NCBI RefSeq assembly: GCF_047495875.1
Contig: NC_092463.1
Span: 19,643,224 to 19,707,223 of the forward strand
Direction of reading: 5' to 3'
DNA: 64,000 bases
From: Pithys albifrons albifrons
Lineage: Eukaryota; Chordata; Aves; Passeriformes; Thamnophilidae
Below the pieces are notes generated by a model. That model saw only the letters and a program-made list of their open reading frames with translations, did not search any database and was not told the origin of the DNA. The position numbers were made by a program, and so were the translations under genes. Of this stretch, positions 1-10,210 are shown in pieces; position 1 is the stretch's first letter, and the number at the start of each line of letters is the position of its first letter.

Positions 1-604
1 CATACAAGAAAGTAGACTTTTTGGCAGCACTCAGAACTCCAGCTTTCAGTTGGAGGTAGGAAATGCAGAACTGACAAAGGGCAAAGGATGTATTTCCAAT
101 TGTTTGAAGCTCAACAGCAACTGCTGGGTTCAAGTCAGAAGGGTTGGACCCATTTGGACCCATTTTATCTGAATTGCTTTAGTCTTTTCCTAGTGACCCT
201 ATTTTAATATGCACTTATTTTCCTGTATTCCAGGACACCTAGAAACTTAACATCCCTCAGACAGCTTCGACAGCAAAGTGGTTAATGTTTGAAGAATGAG
301 TCATTCTTTCCTTTGCCATGACATTGGGTTCTTATTGTACAACCCTGTACAGTACTCAGCAATATATTTTAAAGATTTAAAAAGCAAAGAGTTACAAAAC
401 CATTTGCAATTAACTTGAAATAGAAAAGATAGCACTTTTTTTAAATCCCATTATATAGTACACCGTATAAATTACAGAGTATTCAAATGCATAAATGCAT
501 CTTTGTAACATTTATCAAATGTAATTTTTTTCATCATTGTTGAGGGGGCTTCTTTTTCTAGAGTTTTTTCTATTTGTCCTAGACACCCCCATCTTCTCTC
601 ACTA
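1..604 (-). other. FLRT2: FLRT2 3' UTR (5' part, runs off window)
   Basis: AT-rich sequence directly after the FLRT2 stop codon. I see no minus-strand AATAAA (TTTATT on the plus strand) in these 604 bases, so the poly(A) site probably lies beyond the left edge. A long 3' UTR is normal for this gene. Several AT-rich stretches are compatible with AU-rich regulation, but I cannot assign specific sites. Confidence 0.75.
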
Positions 605-2593
605 TCACGTATGACAGTGCTCCAGGTCTGAGACGTTGCTGTTGCAGTATCGCATGTTGTTGGGGATGTGACAGTCTGTGTAGTTAATGCCCCCGTTTGG
701 GGTATAAATGGGCTGCAGTCTGAAATCTCCTTTAAGGAGCTGATCATTATTTAAGGAGACAATCTGGAAGCTGGTTTCCGTCATCTCCAGGATGGAGTTG
801 TCCTTCTTGGTCCCTGCCTCACAGTAGTCATCTTTCCGACGGCCCCGATTATATTTCCACTTCTGGGAGGTGTAACGACCTTTTTTGTGCATATGCCAGC
901 AAAAAATACTGAGCAGGACCACGAGGACAAATATCACTGCACCCCCAATCAACCCTGCCAGCAGAAATGGGGAGCCTAGGTTCTGGGAAGTTGTCTGCTC
1001 ATGGCTGGAAGGGATGTTGCTGCCATTGCTCAAAAAGGAAGCCTTGGTTGTGGCTTCTGAACAGACCGTGTCTTCTCCATTTCGGTAACTATTATAAGCA
1101 TCCAGTGGAACCAAACAAATTCGATAGGTGGATTTGGGTTCCAGATTTACCAAGCTTGATTGCTGCTTCTCACCGCTAACTATTCGTTCATGAACAATTC
1201 CTCCTACCAGACTATGGCCCATTTTAACCCATGTGAGTTTATATGCCATCACGGTAAAAAGTGACATCCAGTTGACTTGGATGCAAGTGTCATTCACAAA
1301 ATGGATGAAGAGTTGAATCCCTTCAGATAAAGGAGGTGTCACCCTTTCTCTGTCCTCCCTGTCAGGCACAGTGGGGAGTGTAGCTATGATAGGAGTGAGA
1401 GAATTGTACTTGCTACCTGGGGTGGGAAATGATGAGGTGGGAATTAATGTAGTTGGCATGGTTGTAGCTGGGACTGGGGTGATGATAAGTGGCAGACCAG
1501 GGGTGGTGGTGGGGCATGACAACATATTCATATTGAGCTCCCTGACTGCCATACCTCGGACCTGCTCTGGTCCCTGGCACATAAAGCCCCGCACGTTTAT
1601 GGAAGCAGGAATAAATTTGAGCCATTCAGTGACCCACTTAATACTGCAGTCACATAACCAGGGATTATTCCTTACAGTGAGTTGTCTCAGGTTGTGGAGA
1701 TTATCAAATACTCCCTTTGCCAACATCCGAAGTTGATTGTTGGAAATATCAAGACGTTCCAGTTTGTGGAGGTTTGAAAAGGCTGTAAGTGGTATATGGG
1801 TTATCTGGTTGTCCTGCAAGTAAAGCCTTAGCAGATGTGTACCTGGAAGATCAGGAGGAGGGTAGGTCAGTGAATTTCGAACTATTGAGAATTCCTTGAG
1901 CTTGGAGAGGTGGCTAAAGGTGCCTTCAGCTATGCCTTTATTAGTAAGCAGATTGCCATCCACGATTAGACGCTCCAGACTTGTAAGATTTTGGAAGGCC
2001 AAGTCTGAAATGACAGCAATTCGGTTTTCATCTACTCGAAGTTCTTGTAAGTCCAGTGGAAGGCCTACTGGTACACTGCTTAAGTGATTCTTGGACAAGA
2101 ACAGAAGCTTGAGGCTGATGGCTTCCTGGAATGCCCCATCCTCAACGCCAACAGTGGAGATGGAGTTGTCATCCAGGTGCAGTTCTTCCAGCTTCAAAAG
2201 CTGAGCAAGAGCAGCACGAGAAATGGTCTGAATGTTATTTTCCTGCAGGTGGAGAACCCTGACATTCTTGGGCAGGTTCATGGGGAATTCATCCAATTGG
2301 TTGCCATACAGGTAGACTGTGTGCACAGACTGGACATTGTGCAACTCCGCAGGAAATCCAGCATTATTAATTTGGTTATTATGGAGGTAGAGGACAGTTA
2401 CACCCTCTGGTATCCCAAGAGGCACTGAGGTCAAGCTTCGCTCATTACAGTAGACAAAGTTTCGATCACAGCGGCACACTTTTGGGCAGGCCAAAGTTCT
2501 GGAGACCTGCATGTAAAACCCCAGGGAAAAGACAAGCCATGATTTCACGAGAAGAGCCCAATCTGTGGGCCACATTTTAGTCCATGAACCCAT
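605..2593 (-). CDS. FLRT2: FLRT2, fibronectin leucine-rich transmembrane protein 2 (662 aa, complete, single coding exon)
   Basis: Type I membrane adhesion and guidance protein. In the family, the ectodomain binds UNC5 receptors (repulsion) and latrophilins (adhesion), and FLRTs are linked to FGF receptor signalling. Visible in the translation: a hydrophobic signal peptide (residues ~15-35); a cysteine-rich LRR N-cap (CPKVCRC at 36-42, C49); about ten leucine-rich repeats (~62-308); an LRR C-cap (NPWLCDC at 310-316, closing Cys 339 and 360); a Thr/Pro-rich linker (~361-418); an FN3 domain (~421-517); a transmembrane helix (~542-565); and a basic cytoplasmic tail ending EHCHT. N-glycosylation sequons lie at N202, N434 and N523. 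Mammalian FLRT2 is about 660 aa, and the LRR region and tail look near-identical to it as I remember it, which separates FLRT2 from FLRT1 and FLRT3. The start is the Met at 2593-2591 (G at -3, G at +4). The frame is open for 16 more codons upstream, but these lie beyond a splice acceptor and resemble nothing in the family. The stop is TGA at 607-605. Codon 437 is Cys, where I recall Ser in mammals. Confidence 0.97.
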   Translation of the reverse strand: MGSWTKMWPTDWALLVKSWLVFSLGFYMQVSRTLACPKVCRCDRNFVYCNERSLTSVPLGIPEGVTVLYLHNNQINNAGFPAELHNVQSVHTVYLYGNQLDEFPMNLPKNVRVLHLQENNIQTISRAALAQLLKLEELHLDDNSISTVGVEDGAFQEAISLKLLFLSKNHLSSVPVGLPLDLQELRVDENRIAVISDLAFQNLTSLERLIVDGNLLTNKGIAEGTFSHLSKLKEFSIVRNSLTYPPPDLPGTHLLRLYLQDNQITHIPLTAFSNLHKLERLDISNNQLRMLAKGVFDNLHNLRQLTVRNNPWLCDCSIKWVTEWLKFIPASINVRGFMCQGPEQVRGMAVRELNMNMLSCPTTTPGLPLIITPVPATTMPTTLIPTSSFPTPGSKYNSLTPIIATLPTVPDREDRERVTPPLSEGIQLFIHFVNDTCIQVNWMSLFTVMAYKLTWVKMGHSLVGGIVHERIVSGEKQQSSLVNLEPKSTYRICLVPLDAYNSYRNGEDTVCSEATTKASFLSNGSNIPSSHEQTTSQNLGSPFLLAGLIGGAVIFVLVVLLSIFCWHMHKKGRYTSQKWKYNRGRRKDDYCEAGTKKDNSILEMTETSFQIVSLNNDQLLKGDFRLQPIYTPNGGINYTDCHIPNNMRYCNSNVSDLEHCHT

Positions 2594-2625
2594 TTCTAAT
2601 GTAAAGAAATAAAGTACCAAAGTAT
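2594..2625 (-). promoter_or_regulatory. FLRT2: Predicted splice acceptor of the FLRT2 coding exon
   Basis: Read on the minus strand, a pyrimidine-rich run (TTTATTTCTTTACATTAG) ends in AG at 2597-2596, so the exon would begin at 2595, only two bases before the ATG. FLRT genes carry the whole reading frame in one exon after a non-coding first exon, so an acceptor just upstream of the ATG is expected. It also explains why the open frame upstream of the family-matching Met encodes unrelated residues. An acceptor further upstream is possible. Confidence 0.65.
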
Positions 2626-2649
2626 TTAAAACTGATAACAATGATAATG

Positions 2650-5600
2650 CACAGGTAGCAAAATCTCAGGTGATTAAAACTGGCTTCTATTTATGTCCAG
2701 TGTTCAGGCGAGAGTTAAAGTCCTGCAGGCTAAGTACAAAATAAACTTTTTATAATTGGCCTACCTCCTACTTTTGATAAGAAAAACAGAGTCTTATTAT
2801 CCAGGGTTACAAAGTTTGTTGCGTTCCTCCATGTGTGCTGAAAGAAACAGTAGACATGTCTTTGCAGATGAACAACTGGTTAATTTAAAGATACCGAAAG
2901 TCTTTGTGCTTGGAGGGATAATATTTCCTTTCACTGAGGTCTGTTGGTGTCACACTCAGCTTTCTGAACTCAGCAAAGTCCTTATACCAGCTGTCTGCCA
3001 GATCTGGTCTGCCTGTAAAAGAGAAAAGAAAAAGCTGAATAGCATGAAATGTTTAACAGGGAAGATCAAGTCCATTGGAAGACTATGTAAAGACTGAGCT
3101 TTTAGTGAATTTCTGGAAAAAAAATGGGAAAAAAATTAATATTAAACATTAGCTTAATATTATTTTAAAATAGTCTTGAAATAGATCTGATGTAAAGTCA
3201 TTGCAGTGATTGAAGGACTTTCAGTGACTTCAGTGAAGGCTAGATCTGTCACTTGAGTTTGCATACTATATGTCCGGTCTTTGACAGACTTTTTGCTCAG
3301 GTAACTATTTTTAATTTTGCAGAACCACTGACTTCAATGAATGCTATTCACTGATGCCTGACAGAATAGACTCTAGGCTGTATTATTTAATCACACTCTA
3401 TATTTATTTCCTACCAGCCTCTAGAACATTCTATTTCTGTAATGTCATTATGTATACTCTCCAAATTAATGCACACTGCCAGATTATTGTACTCACTAGA
3501 GTGAATTAGAAATCTATGAGGAGAGCCTTTTAAACAAGGTATGGTAATCCTCAAATATAAGATACCTTGCTGTAAAACATGGATTTGCTAAAACTACCAA
3601 CTTGATATTGGTTCTGATGTGAACTGTGTTGTCAATAGATTTCAGAACTTTCCAGTAAATGAGGCTCACATCTGCTAAGTTATTGTTTTAGATCAGCTCA
3701 AACTATAGCAGTTTTCCAGAACACTTTTTGTGAAACCATAAAGGTTAGATACTTTTACTTCTGCTACCCAGTTGTCTGTGAATGGCTACATAAACAAATT
3801 CGTTAGCTTTAGTATAGATGAGTTCCTTAATGTGTATTTTCAGCTTGTTAGCATATTTTTATGTTCTCAGCTACTATTTATTATTCAGATCTATAACGAA
3901 ACATACTCATTCTCTACAGTGTGCAATGAAAGACACCATGTTGTTTGATGTTTTCTTGTTATATGTTGTTTCCAAGGACTGGGGTGGGAGGGGGGGAATA
4001 CTGCATTTTTTATACTTGAATCAAAGAAAGGATATAAACCTTGGCAAGTACCAAGCGTGTGTAGATATTAGGGTCTGGAATTGCAGTGACATGAACACAG
4101 CAATTTTCCAGGTTTTGTTTACTCAGATCAAACCTCATTCTCTGGGATTTCAAGGAAATAGAATTTCAGTGAAAAGAAATCCTGTTTGAAAATGGTGGGA
4201 TTTTTTTTTAAATTTAATTTTGTTTTCTTGCTTTTTTGGTTTGGTGTGGGTTTTTTTGTTTGTTCTTTTTCAATTTTTATTTTTTCAATTATTTAGGCAG
4301 TTTGCGTAACACCCAGGTAATTTGGAAAGAAATTTAATTCAGGAGTATATGAAACTTGTTCTGATACTGCAGTGCAGTTTATACTATGCCCTAAATGCTA
4401 CTTTTGGGAATCCTATGGACTGACAGTGCAGAAGGTCTCTTTAGGAATCCAAGTGTTACAACCCTGCAACCTTGCACTTGCAGATTATTGTATTTATTTA
4501 GAGCATTATCAGGTATCAGCCTCAAGGTTCAAACAGTTGAAGAAAAAAAGTGAGAAATCTTGTAGTTTATCATTATGAATTCAAATTATAAGGCATGCAT
4601 GCTGTAATGCAGCCTGTACTGTACACTGCCCCTTTATAGAAACAGTAAGATTCCCTACTGCACTGTTCATGGTTTTCTCTCTTGCAGGTGTGTTTCAGCA
4701 AGAGTCGCTTCTTTTCAATTATGTCAGATGATGTGATACTGTAGAGAAACTCTTAACAGGATTACATTCTAACATGAGCCTAAGTGTGACAGTTTATCCC
4801 TCTTTAATACAGCCTGGCTCCCATCTGGATCATAGTGCTCTGATCTGTCTTGACACTTTCTTTTTAAAATAAGAATGAACATGCAGAACCTTCTCTAAGA
4901 TTCTTTCATTCCTTTTCCATCATGGAAGAGAGACAGCCTGTAGTTCCTAACAGAGCCAACACCCTGCACTAAGTTTGCTTCCAATTATAAGCCTCATTGC
5001 TGATTATGTTTTATTTGACTCTTAGGTATAATAGAAAGCCCAGCTGAGGACACGCAGCCACAGGCAGCTGCAGTTCCTGGTTTGCTGGGAATCTCCTAAG
5101 AAGAGACTCATATTGAAACTGATTTATGCATTCACCTTATCCTAGGACTCTGCCAGTGTACCTCTCACAAAAGTAAACATGACACCTGAATTAAAGATAT
5201 CAGTAACGATTTAAGCACATTGCGACAAACACACAGCCCTCATCATTAGATACTACATATAAAAGAGCTTTGGCTGGACAGTCACTTAGGCAGACTCTGG
5301 AGTTGATCTGCTTTTTATTGTTAAATGGATTTTGACCTTAGAAATCTTCTAAAGCTTTCCTAATGTTTTCTCCCCTTGTGATCATGAGAAATGCAGTCCA
5401 TTTATTAATGCCAGTATACTAATCTCTGGATAGCAGTACTTAATAAACCAATACAATAAAAATCAGTACATATAATATGCATTGGAACTACTCTCAACTG
5501 TACTAAGCAAGAGCACAAGAATATATTTAACTAGATAGTTATGACTTCAGGATTGAGTGTGGTGAGACAGAGGGAAGGAGTGAAGAAGCAAGGATACAAC

Positions 5601-6802
5601 TGAGTGTATTTTAATATTTTTTGGGGAGAAGTTTTACATCAATAGTCTTTTACAATGGTTTAATAGCAACTTATATTAGGGATCGTAGCTGCAGTGTTTT
5701 TCAGCAAATCTCAGGGACCCTAATGCAAAAGTGAATTGTGTCTCTGCATTAGAAATTACTACCCTAAAGACATTAAAATGATCGAAGTACTGAGCAACCT
5801 GCTTGATTTTTAAAAAAAGGGAAAAAAAGAAACTGTGAAGGAAAAGCATCATCGCGAATTACAGAAGGCTGGAAAAGATTAAACAGTTTATTTTTAGCAA
5901 ACTGCCAAAACTGAAGGCAGGTAGAGTCATTGAGCTTTTCCTCCATTCCTGACATGCTGGCTCTCTAAAGCAAGCTCTCTATTTTCAATATGATTGAAAG
6001 CACTAAAATGAGTCTCTGCAAATTTACTGATCATTTTCATAAGTAGCATTTTGGAAGTGGAGGAATTAAGGGCATTCCTTAGTTATTGTGATTGTAAATC
6101 TTGGCAACTGACTCAAACTATAGATGGCAGTAACTTTGCTTATTGTTCAGTCAAAAGGTTCTGTAAACCAACCTAGGAAGAGAAAAAAGCAAGCTGTCAT
6201 GATTAACTTAAAATTAAAGAAACCAACAAGCAAATGCCTCAATAGTAACACATCTGTACATCATCACCTAGGTCATTTTTGTTTGTCTTTTCTACCCTGT
6301 ACTCTTTATTATTTTTCACTACATTCTCCTTAGAGCACAACTCACGTCTTCCAAGTGTGTAAGACATTTCCTGCCTTACTACAGCCAGGATATTAAATCC
6401 CATTAGGACTTAAGGAATGACACAATGAAGTTGAAAAAGCACATTGAAATAGATGAGAGCATATCATATGTATTAGGTGGCCAGGTCTGAAAAGTTGGCT
6501 TAGTGGCCCGAGTTCCTAACATCAATGGAAATGTTTCTTTTCATATCTTCAGTGGCATTTCAAATCAACATTTTTAATCTCACTGTCTTTTTCCAAACCT
6601 GCCTTGTTTAAATTCCTTTTCGGCATCATACTAGCTGGAGAAGAATAATTTTGGCTTTGTGTACTGGATAAAATGTAAAGCATTTTGATTAAAGATATTT
6701 AACGGTTGAAACATCTGGCTGCAAGTTGGGAAGGTGAAGGTTTTATTTACTTGTCCAAATCCTCCATACAACTTCACTAGCTTTAGCCACTCCCCTGTGT
6801 AT
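2650..6802. other. Intronic stretch without genes
   Basis: AT-rich unique-looking sequence with no coherent reading frame. The only distinct item is a T/G-rich low-complexity tract near 4199-4301. No exon, RNA gene or young transposon was recognised. Confidence 0.6.
4199..4301. repeat. T/G-rich low-complexity tract
   Basis: About 100 bases dominated by T runs with interspersed GG (TTTGGTTTGGTGTGGG-like). Similar GGTTTTGG-type sequence appears on one strand or the other at 8031-8049, 10208-10230 and 61261-61285. It is probably simple-sequence or decayed retroposon-tail material. Confidence 0.6.
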
Positions 6803-6807
6803 AGTCA
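6803..6807. repeat. Target-site duplication, left copy (AGTCA), solo LTR 1
   Basis: AGTCA directly abuts the TG end of the LTR and is matched exactly at 7443-7447. Confidence 0.88.
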
Positions 6808-7442
6808 TGTCCTGGGTTGAGCTGGCAAAACGCCAACTGTCCAGGACAGAGTGAAAAGGGTTCCTCCTCCCCCCGACCAGCCAAGGGAAAAAGAAGAGGG
6901 GGAGGGAAAAAAAAACAACCTCAAAGCAGGTTTATGCTGAAACTAACAATGTGTATTTGTACAGAAAAGAGAAATTAAGAAGAAACTACAATATAACACA
7001 CACTTACACAAGTTATGTATAACGAGAAATAATTTCCCACTTCCCAGTAAACACAAATTCTACCATTTTATCTACAAATCATTCTAAAGAAGTCAATTCT
7101 TCAGAGACAGACTTAAGCAGAGAGAAAAGCTAAGAACAAACATTTTACTTCCCTAAGATAACATGATGGTAAGCCGGTGCTCCGGGCTTGGGCCTCCCCA
7201 TCCCTCCAGGGATGGCAGAGTGTCTTGCTGGGACCACAGCTGTGAAGCAACTGCCCAAGCCACACCCACAAACCAGCTCTTACCCCTTTTGAGATGATGC
7301 AATATGGTATGGAATACAATATTATTGGCCAGAAGAAGTCAGCTGTTAGCTAGCTCAGCCCAGCTCAAGTCAGCTGACAATTCCCAGGCCTAGCTGAACT
7401 TTTAAAACCTAAATAGAGGTCCATCTGGCCAAACCCATTACA
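6808..7442 (-). mobile_element. Solo LTR of an endogenous retrovirus (copy 1), 635 bp
   Basis: On the plus strand the element starts TG at 6808 and ends CA at 7442, and it is flanked by identical 5-bp duplications AGTCA at 6803-6807 and 7443-7447. Read on the minus strand it aligns along its length with the element at 26577-27203: shared TGTWATGGGTT start, CAGCTGAC motifs, a GTATTCCATACCA block, a T/pyrimidine-rich 3' part and a terminal ACA. No primer-binding site, internal region or second LTR is adjacent, so it is a solo LTR left by recombination. The 5-bp duplication suits an ERVL- or gammaretrovirus-like origin. Short open frames inside (including 7113-7319) are LTR sequence, not genes. 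Confidence 0.9.
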
Positions 7443-7447
7443 AGTCA
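7443..7447. repeat. Target-site duplication, right copy (AGTCA), solo LTR 1
   Basis: AGTCA directly follows the CA end of the LTR and matches 6803-6807. Confidence 0.88.
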
Positions 7448-8394
7448 TGACAAAATAATTAATATATTATTGAAAATGCTAGTCAAATATAAATCTGTAG
7501 TATCGAGGAAAAAAAGTCAGCTCACTAGCTGTCTGCTTATGGAACTCTTTCCTACCTCATTGACCAGCATATTGCCTCAGTGGCTGTGACTATGGTGTCT
7601 AAACAAGCTCCAAAGCTGCTCTCAGGGCCATCCTTCCTACCTTTCATTATGCACTCTTCCAAACTTGCAGTCAAGGACTACTTGAGAGCCTAGTGATATT
7701 CTGGAGAGATAACGGAGATAAAGGGAGGAGAAAGCATATGGATTCAAGCTTGCATATGAATACTTACAGCCTCACGTTCTAAACACAGGAATTTTGCTGT
7801 GCTCCTAAAGCCAGGCTGTCTGTCTTCATTAGTCTTCCCATGGTTTATATTAAGGCTATTAACAATGCTTGACTATTCTTTCCTTCAAGGAATCATGAAA
7901 ATAATCAACGATAGGTCACAAGAATCCAAGGTTTTTTTCTCTGACATTCTAACCACTCAGCATCACTCTTCCTAGCAGTTCATCCATTTATCTGAACCTG
8001 AGTGCCATGAAACATATATTGAAAGGCAAGCAAAACCAAAACCAAATGGTCATACCTATTCTTTTCACTCCTACCAGTCAGTGACTTTCTTAGCACTAAA
8101 CCATTTGGCATAAATTTTCTTGGCTATACAGCAGACCAAAGTTATAATCAAGTCATAATCTTACTCGTTATAATTATAACATACAGTAAGTACAAGGCTA
8201 TTATGTCTGGAATTGAATGACAAACAGAGAGCAAATCTAATTCCATTCCTATGAAACCTAGTACAGAGTTCCTAGTTCTTAAGGAAAATGTTCCTGTATT
8301 TCCTTTAACTGGTAGTAGAAAAAATTATGGAGCAACACCTGACAAATTCCCTTTTCCCACAAAAGTAGAATTCATATCTACACATGAATAAACA

Positions 8395-8426
8395 TCTCTT
8401 TTTTTTTCTTTTTTTTTTTCTTATTA
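8395..8426. repeat. Poly-T/pyrimidine tract
   Basis: Almost pure T interrupted by single C residues, ending in TTATTAG. It resembles a plus-strand splice acceptor, but no exon-like sequence follows. It is best treated as low complexity. Confidence 0.55.
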
Positions 8427-8629
8427 GGAGCCATAAGTGAGGGTTTGCCATTTATGTTTCTCCATGAAATCTTTGGTTTGAACTTTGCATTCAAATTTTA
8501 ATGTCTATAATCTTAGTATGGGGAATCAAAGGCATAGGGAAAATGACCCAAAGGAATCAAAATGCTTTTACAGGAAACCCTTTTGCATGCCTGCTGCTCT
8601 GACTGCTTCATAGTTATGAGTGTGTATTA

Positions 8630-8700
8630 TGTAAGAAGAAGAGGCAAGGAGGAAGAAGAAGAGGTGAAGAAAAAGGAGTGAAAAGGAAGAGAAAAAGTCA
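8630..8700. repeat. Purine-rich (GAA/GGA) low-complexity tract
   Basis: About 70 bases almost entirely A and G, with repeated GAAGAAGAGG-like units. Imperfect microsatellite-type sequence. Confidence 0.65.
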
Positions 8701-9641
8701 TCCTTGGTGTCTTCTTCTTAAGTGAATATTGATGACACAGAAATTATCAGTACCCAGTACAGGAAGGAAACCTTAAAGCATCTCCATACACTGTTACAGT
8801 CACAATGAAGTCTATAAGGACAGATTTTGGCAGAGAAAGATATTATTGCCTTTGCAGTATTGTTAGCAAAATGATTCAGCAAACGTACACAAATGAACTC
8901 TTGTGCTTTCTTCTGCTCTGATCAGGACGTTTCTGGTTTTGCGTCTCAATTTGTGCTTATAATTATTCTCAAAATCTCAGATCAGGCAGCCTGAGGAGGC
9001 AAATGAAATTGATTTGGATCTGCCTTAGTGGAGACAGGAAAAAGTTTACAGCAGTTCATATTGTCACAATGGGTATAAAGATATCATTTGCCATCCTTCT
9101 GCTCCTTGTTCTTCTGTAATCTTCAGCTCCTACAAGTCTTTTATATCTTTCTAGCTACGTTCCTGCAAATTATTATGCAGACACATTGCCCAGAAGAATG
9201 CAGACTTCAGGAAATACCTTTTTAAAAGGCATGATATTGTAATCAACAAAAGCTTTGTCTTTGCAAATTTGTGTAGTGCCCATGTTCAACAGGACTCTGC
9301 TAGAGACCTATTCCTGACTGCCAGGAGGGGGAGCTAAGCCAGCAGGAAATTTTATTTCCTTGAATAAACAGATACTTTAATAGATGTGGGACTCGTTTTC
9401 TTCCCACTTTGCCTGTCCACACACACATGCACGAACTTCCTTCTTGCAGGTGTCTGTGATTGCTGACTTGTTTGATGCCTGACAAACTGAGTAGTATAGC
9501 AGTTTGTTATTGGGAAAATTAATACTTCTTTATTCTTATAAAAAGCATTATTCCCCGCTTGAATTTTATGCTTTATGGTTCATGACATTTTTACTTGCAG
9601 GTTACTACAAAGTGCAATTATTTCATAGGCATGAGAAGGCA

Positions 9642-9662
9642 TGCGGGGGGGAGGGCGGGGGA
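9642..9662 (+). other. G-run cluster, possible G-quadruplex
   Basis: G7, GGG and G5 runs separated by single bases at 9645-9661. The long run can be split to give four G-tracts with one-base loops. In FLRT2 transcript orientation this is C-rich. Confidence 0.5.
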
Positions 9663-10174
9663 AGAGAGATAGTAATGGAAAAAAAGACAGGTTTGTGGAG
9701 GAAAAAGCTCAGATAGAGCAGATTTTTCTCCTTGTACAGATTAACAGGAACCAGTATGAGGTCAAAAGAGAGCACATACTACAAGACGTAATCACTGGAT
9801 TGATCGCTGTACTCCAGGAAGCAGGGCTGAAATAGCTACAAGATCAATAACATTAATGCTTCAGGTGGGGCCATGAATTCAAGGCTGCCAGGCATCCTGC
9901 TGGCAACTGTGCTGTGCCACACACCCTGCTCAGCTCTGCAGACTTCTCCATAAGTGGGCGTTGAAGTGCCAAAGTTCAGGTCTGGAGAATACAGACTGCC
10001 TAGACCAACACCATCTTCATTCCTGTGTTTAACAGTTATTGATTTACAACAGAAGGAAGTTATTCTCAAAAATTGATGTTGCACAACTTCATTGAGACTG
10101 CATGACCTGTGACAATTAACAAACCTATGATCCCAGACACATCTGTGTTTCCAGTCTGTGGCAAAAAAACCACA

Positions 10175-10210
10175 CCCCCACCCCCCCCCCCCCCCAAAAA
10201 AAAAATAAAA
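10175..10210. repeat. Homopolymer junction C5-A-C15-A10
   Basis: C5 at 10175-10179, one A, C15 at 10181-10195, then A10 at 10196-10205 and more A-rich sequence. In FLRT2 pre-mRNA orientation it reads as a T10 to G15 junction. Open frames encoding polyproline or polyglycine here are artefacts of the homopolymer. Confidence 0.85.

Noticed and set aside
885..2428. Plus-strand open frames of up to 121 codons opposite FLRT2
   Set aside because: They are antisense shadows of the FLRT2 coding sequence with no domains.
2594..2641. N-terminal extension of FLRT2 from an upstream in-frame Met
   Set aside because: The 16 extra residues are unlike any FLRT N-terminus, place unrelated sequence before the signal peptide, and lie across a strong splice acceptor; they are intron.
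7113..7319. Small minus-strand open frame starting MYSIPY
   Set aside because: It lies inside solo LTR 1 and has a related counterpart inside solo LTR 2, so it is repeat sequence.
8395..8430. Plus-strand splice-acceptor-like poly-T tract ending in TTATTAG
   Set aside because: It is antisense to the only gene, no exon-like sequence or donor follows, and it looks like low complexity.
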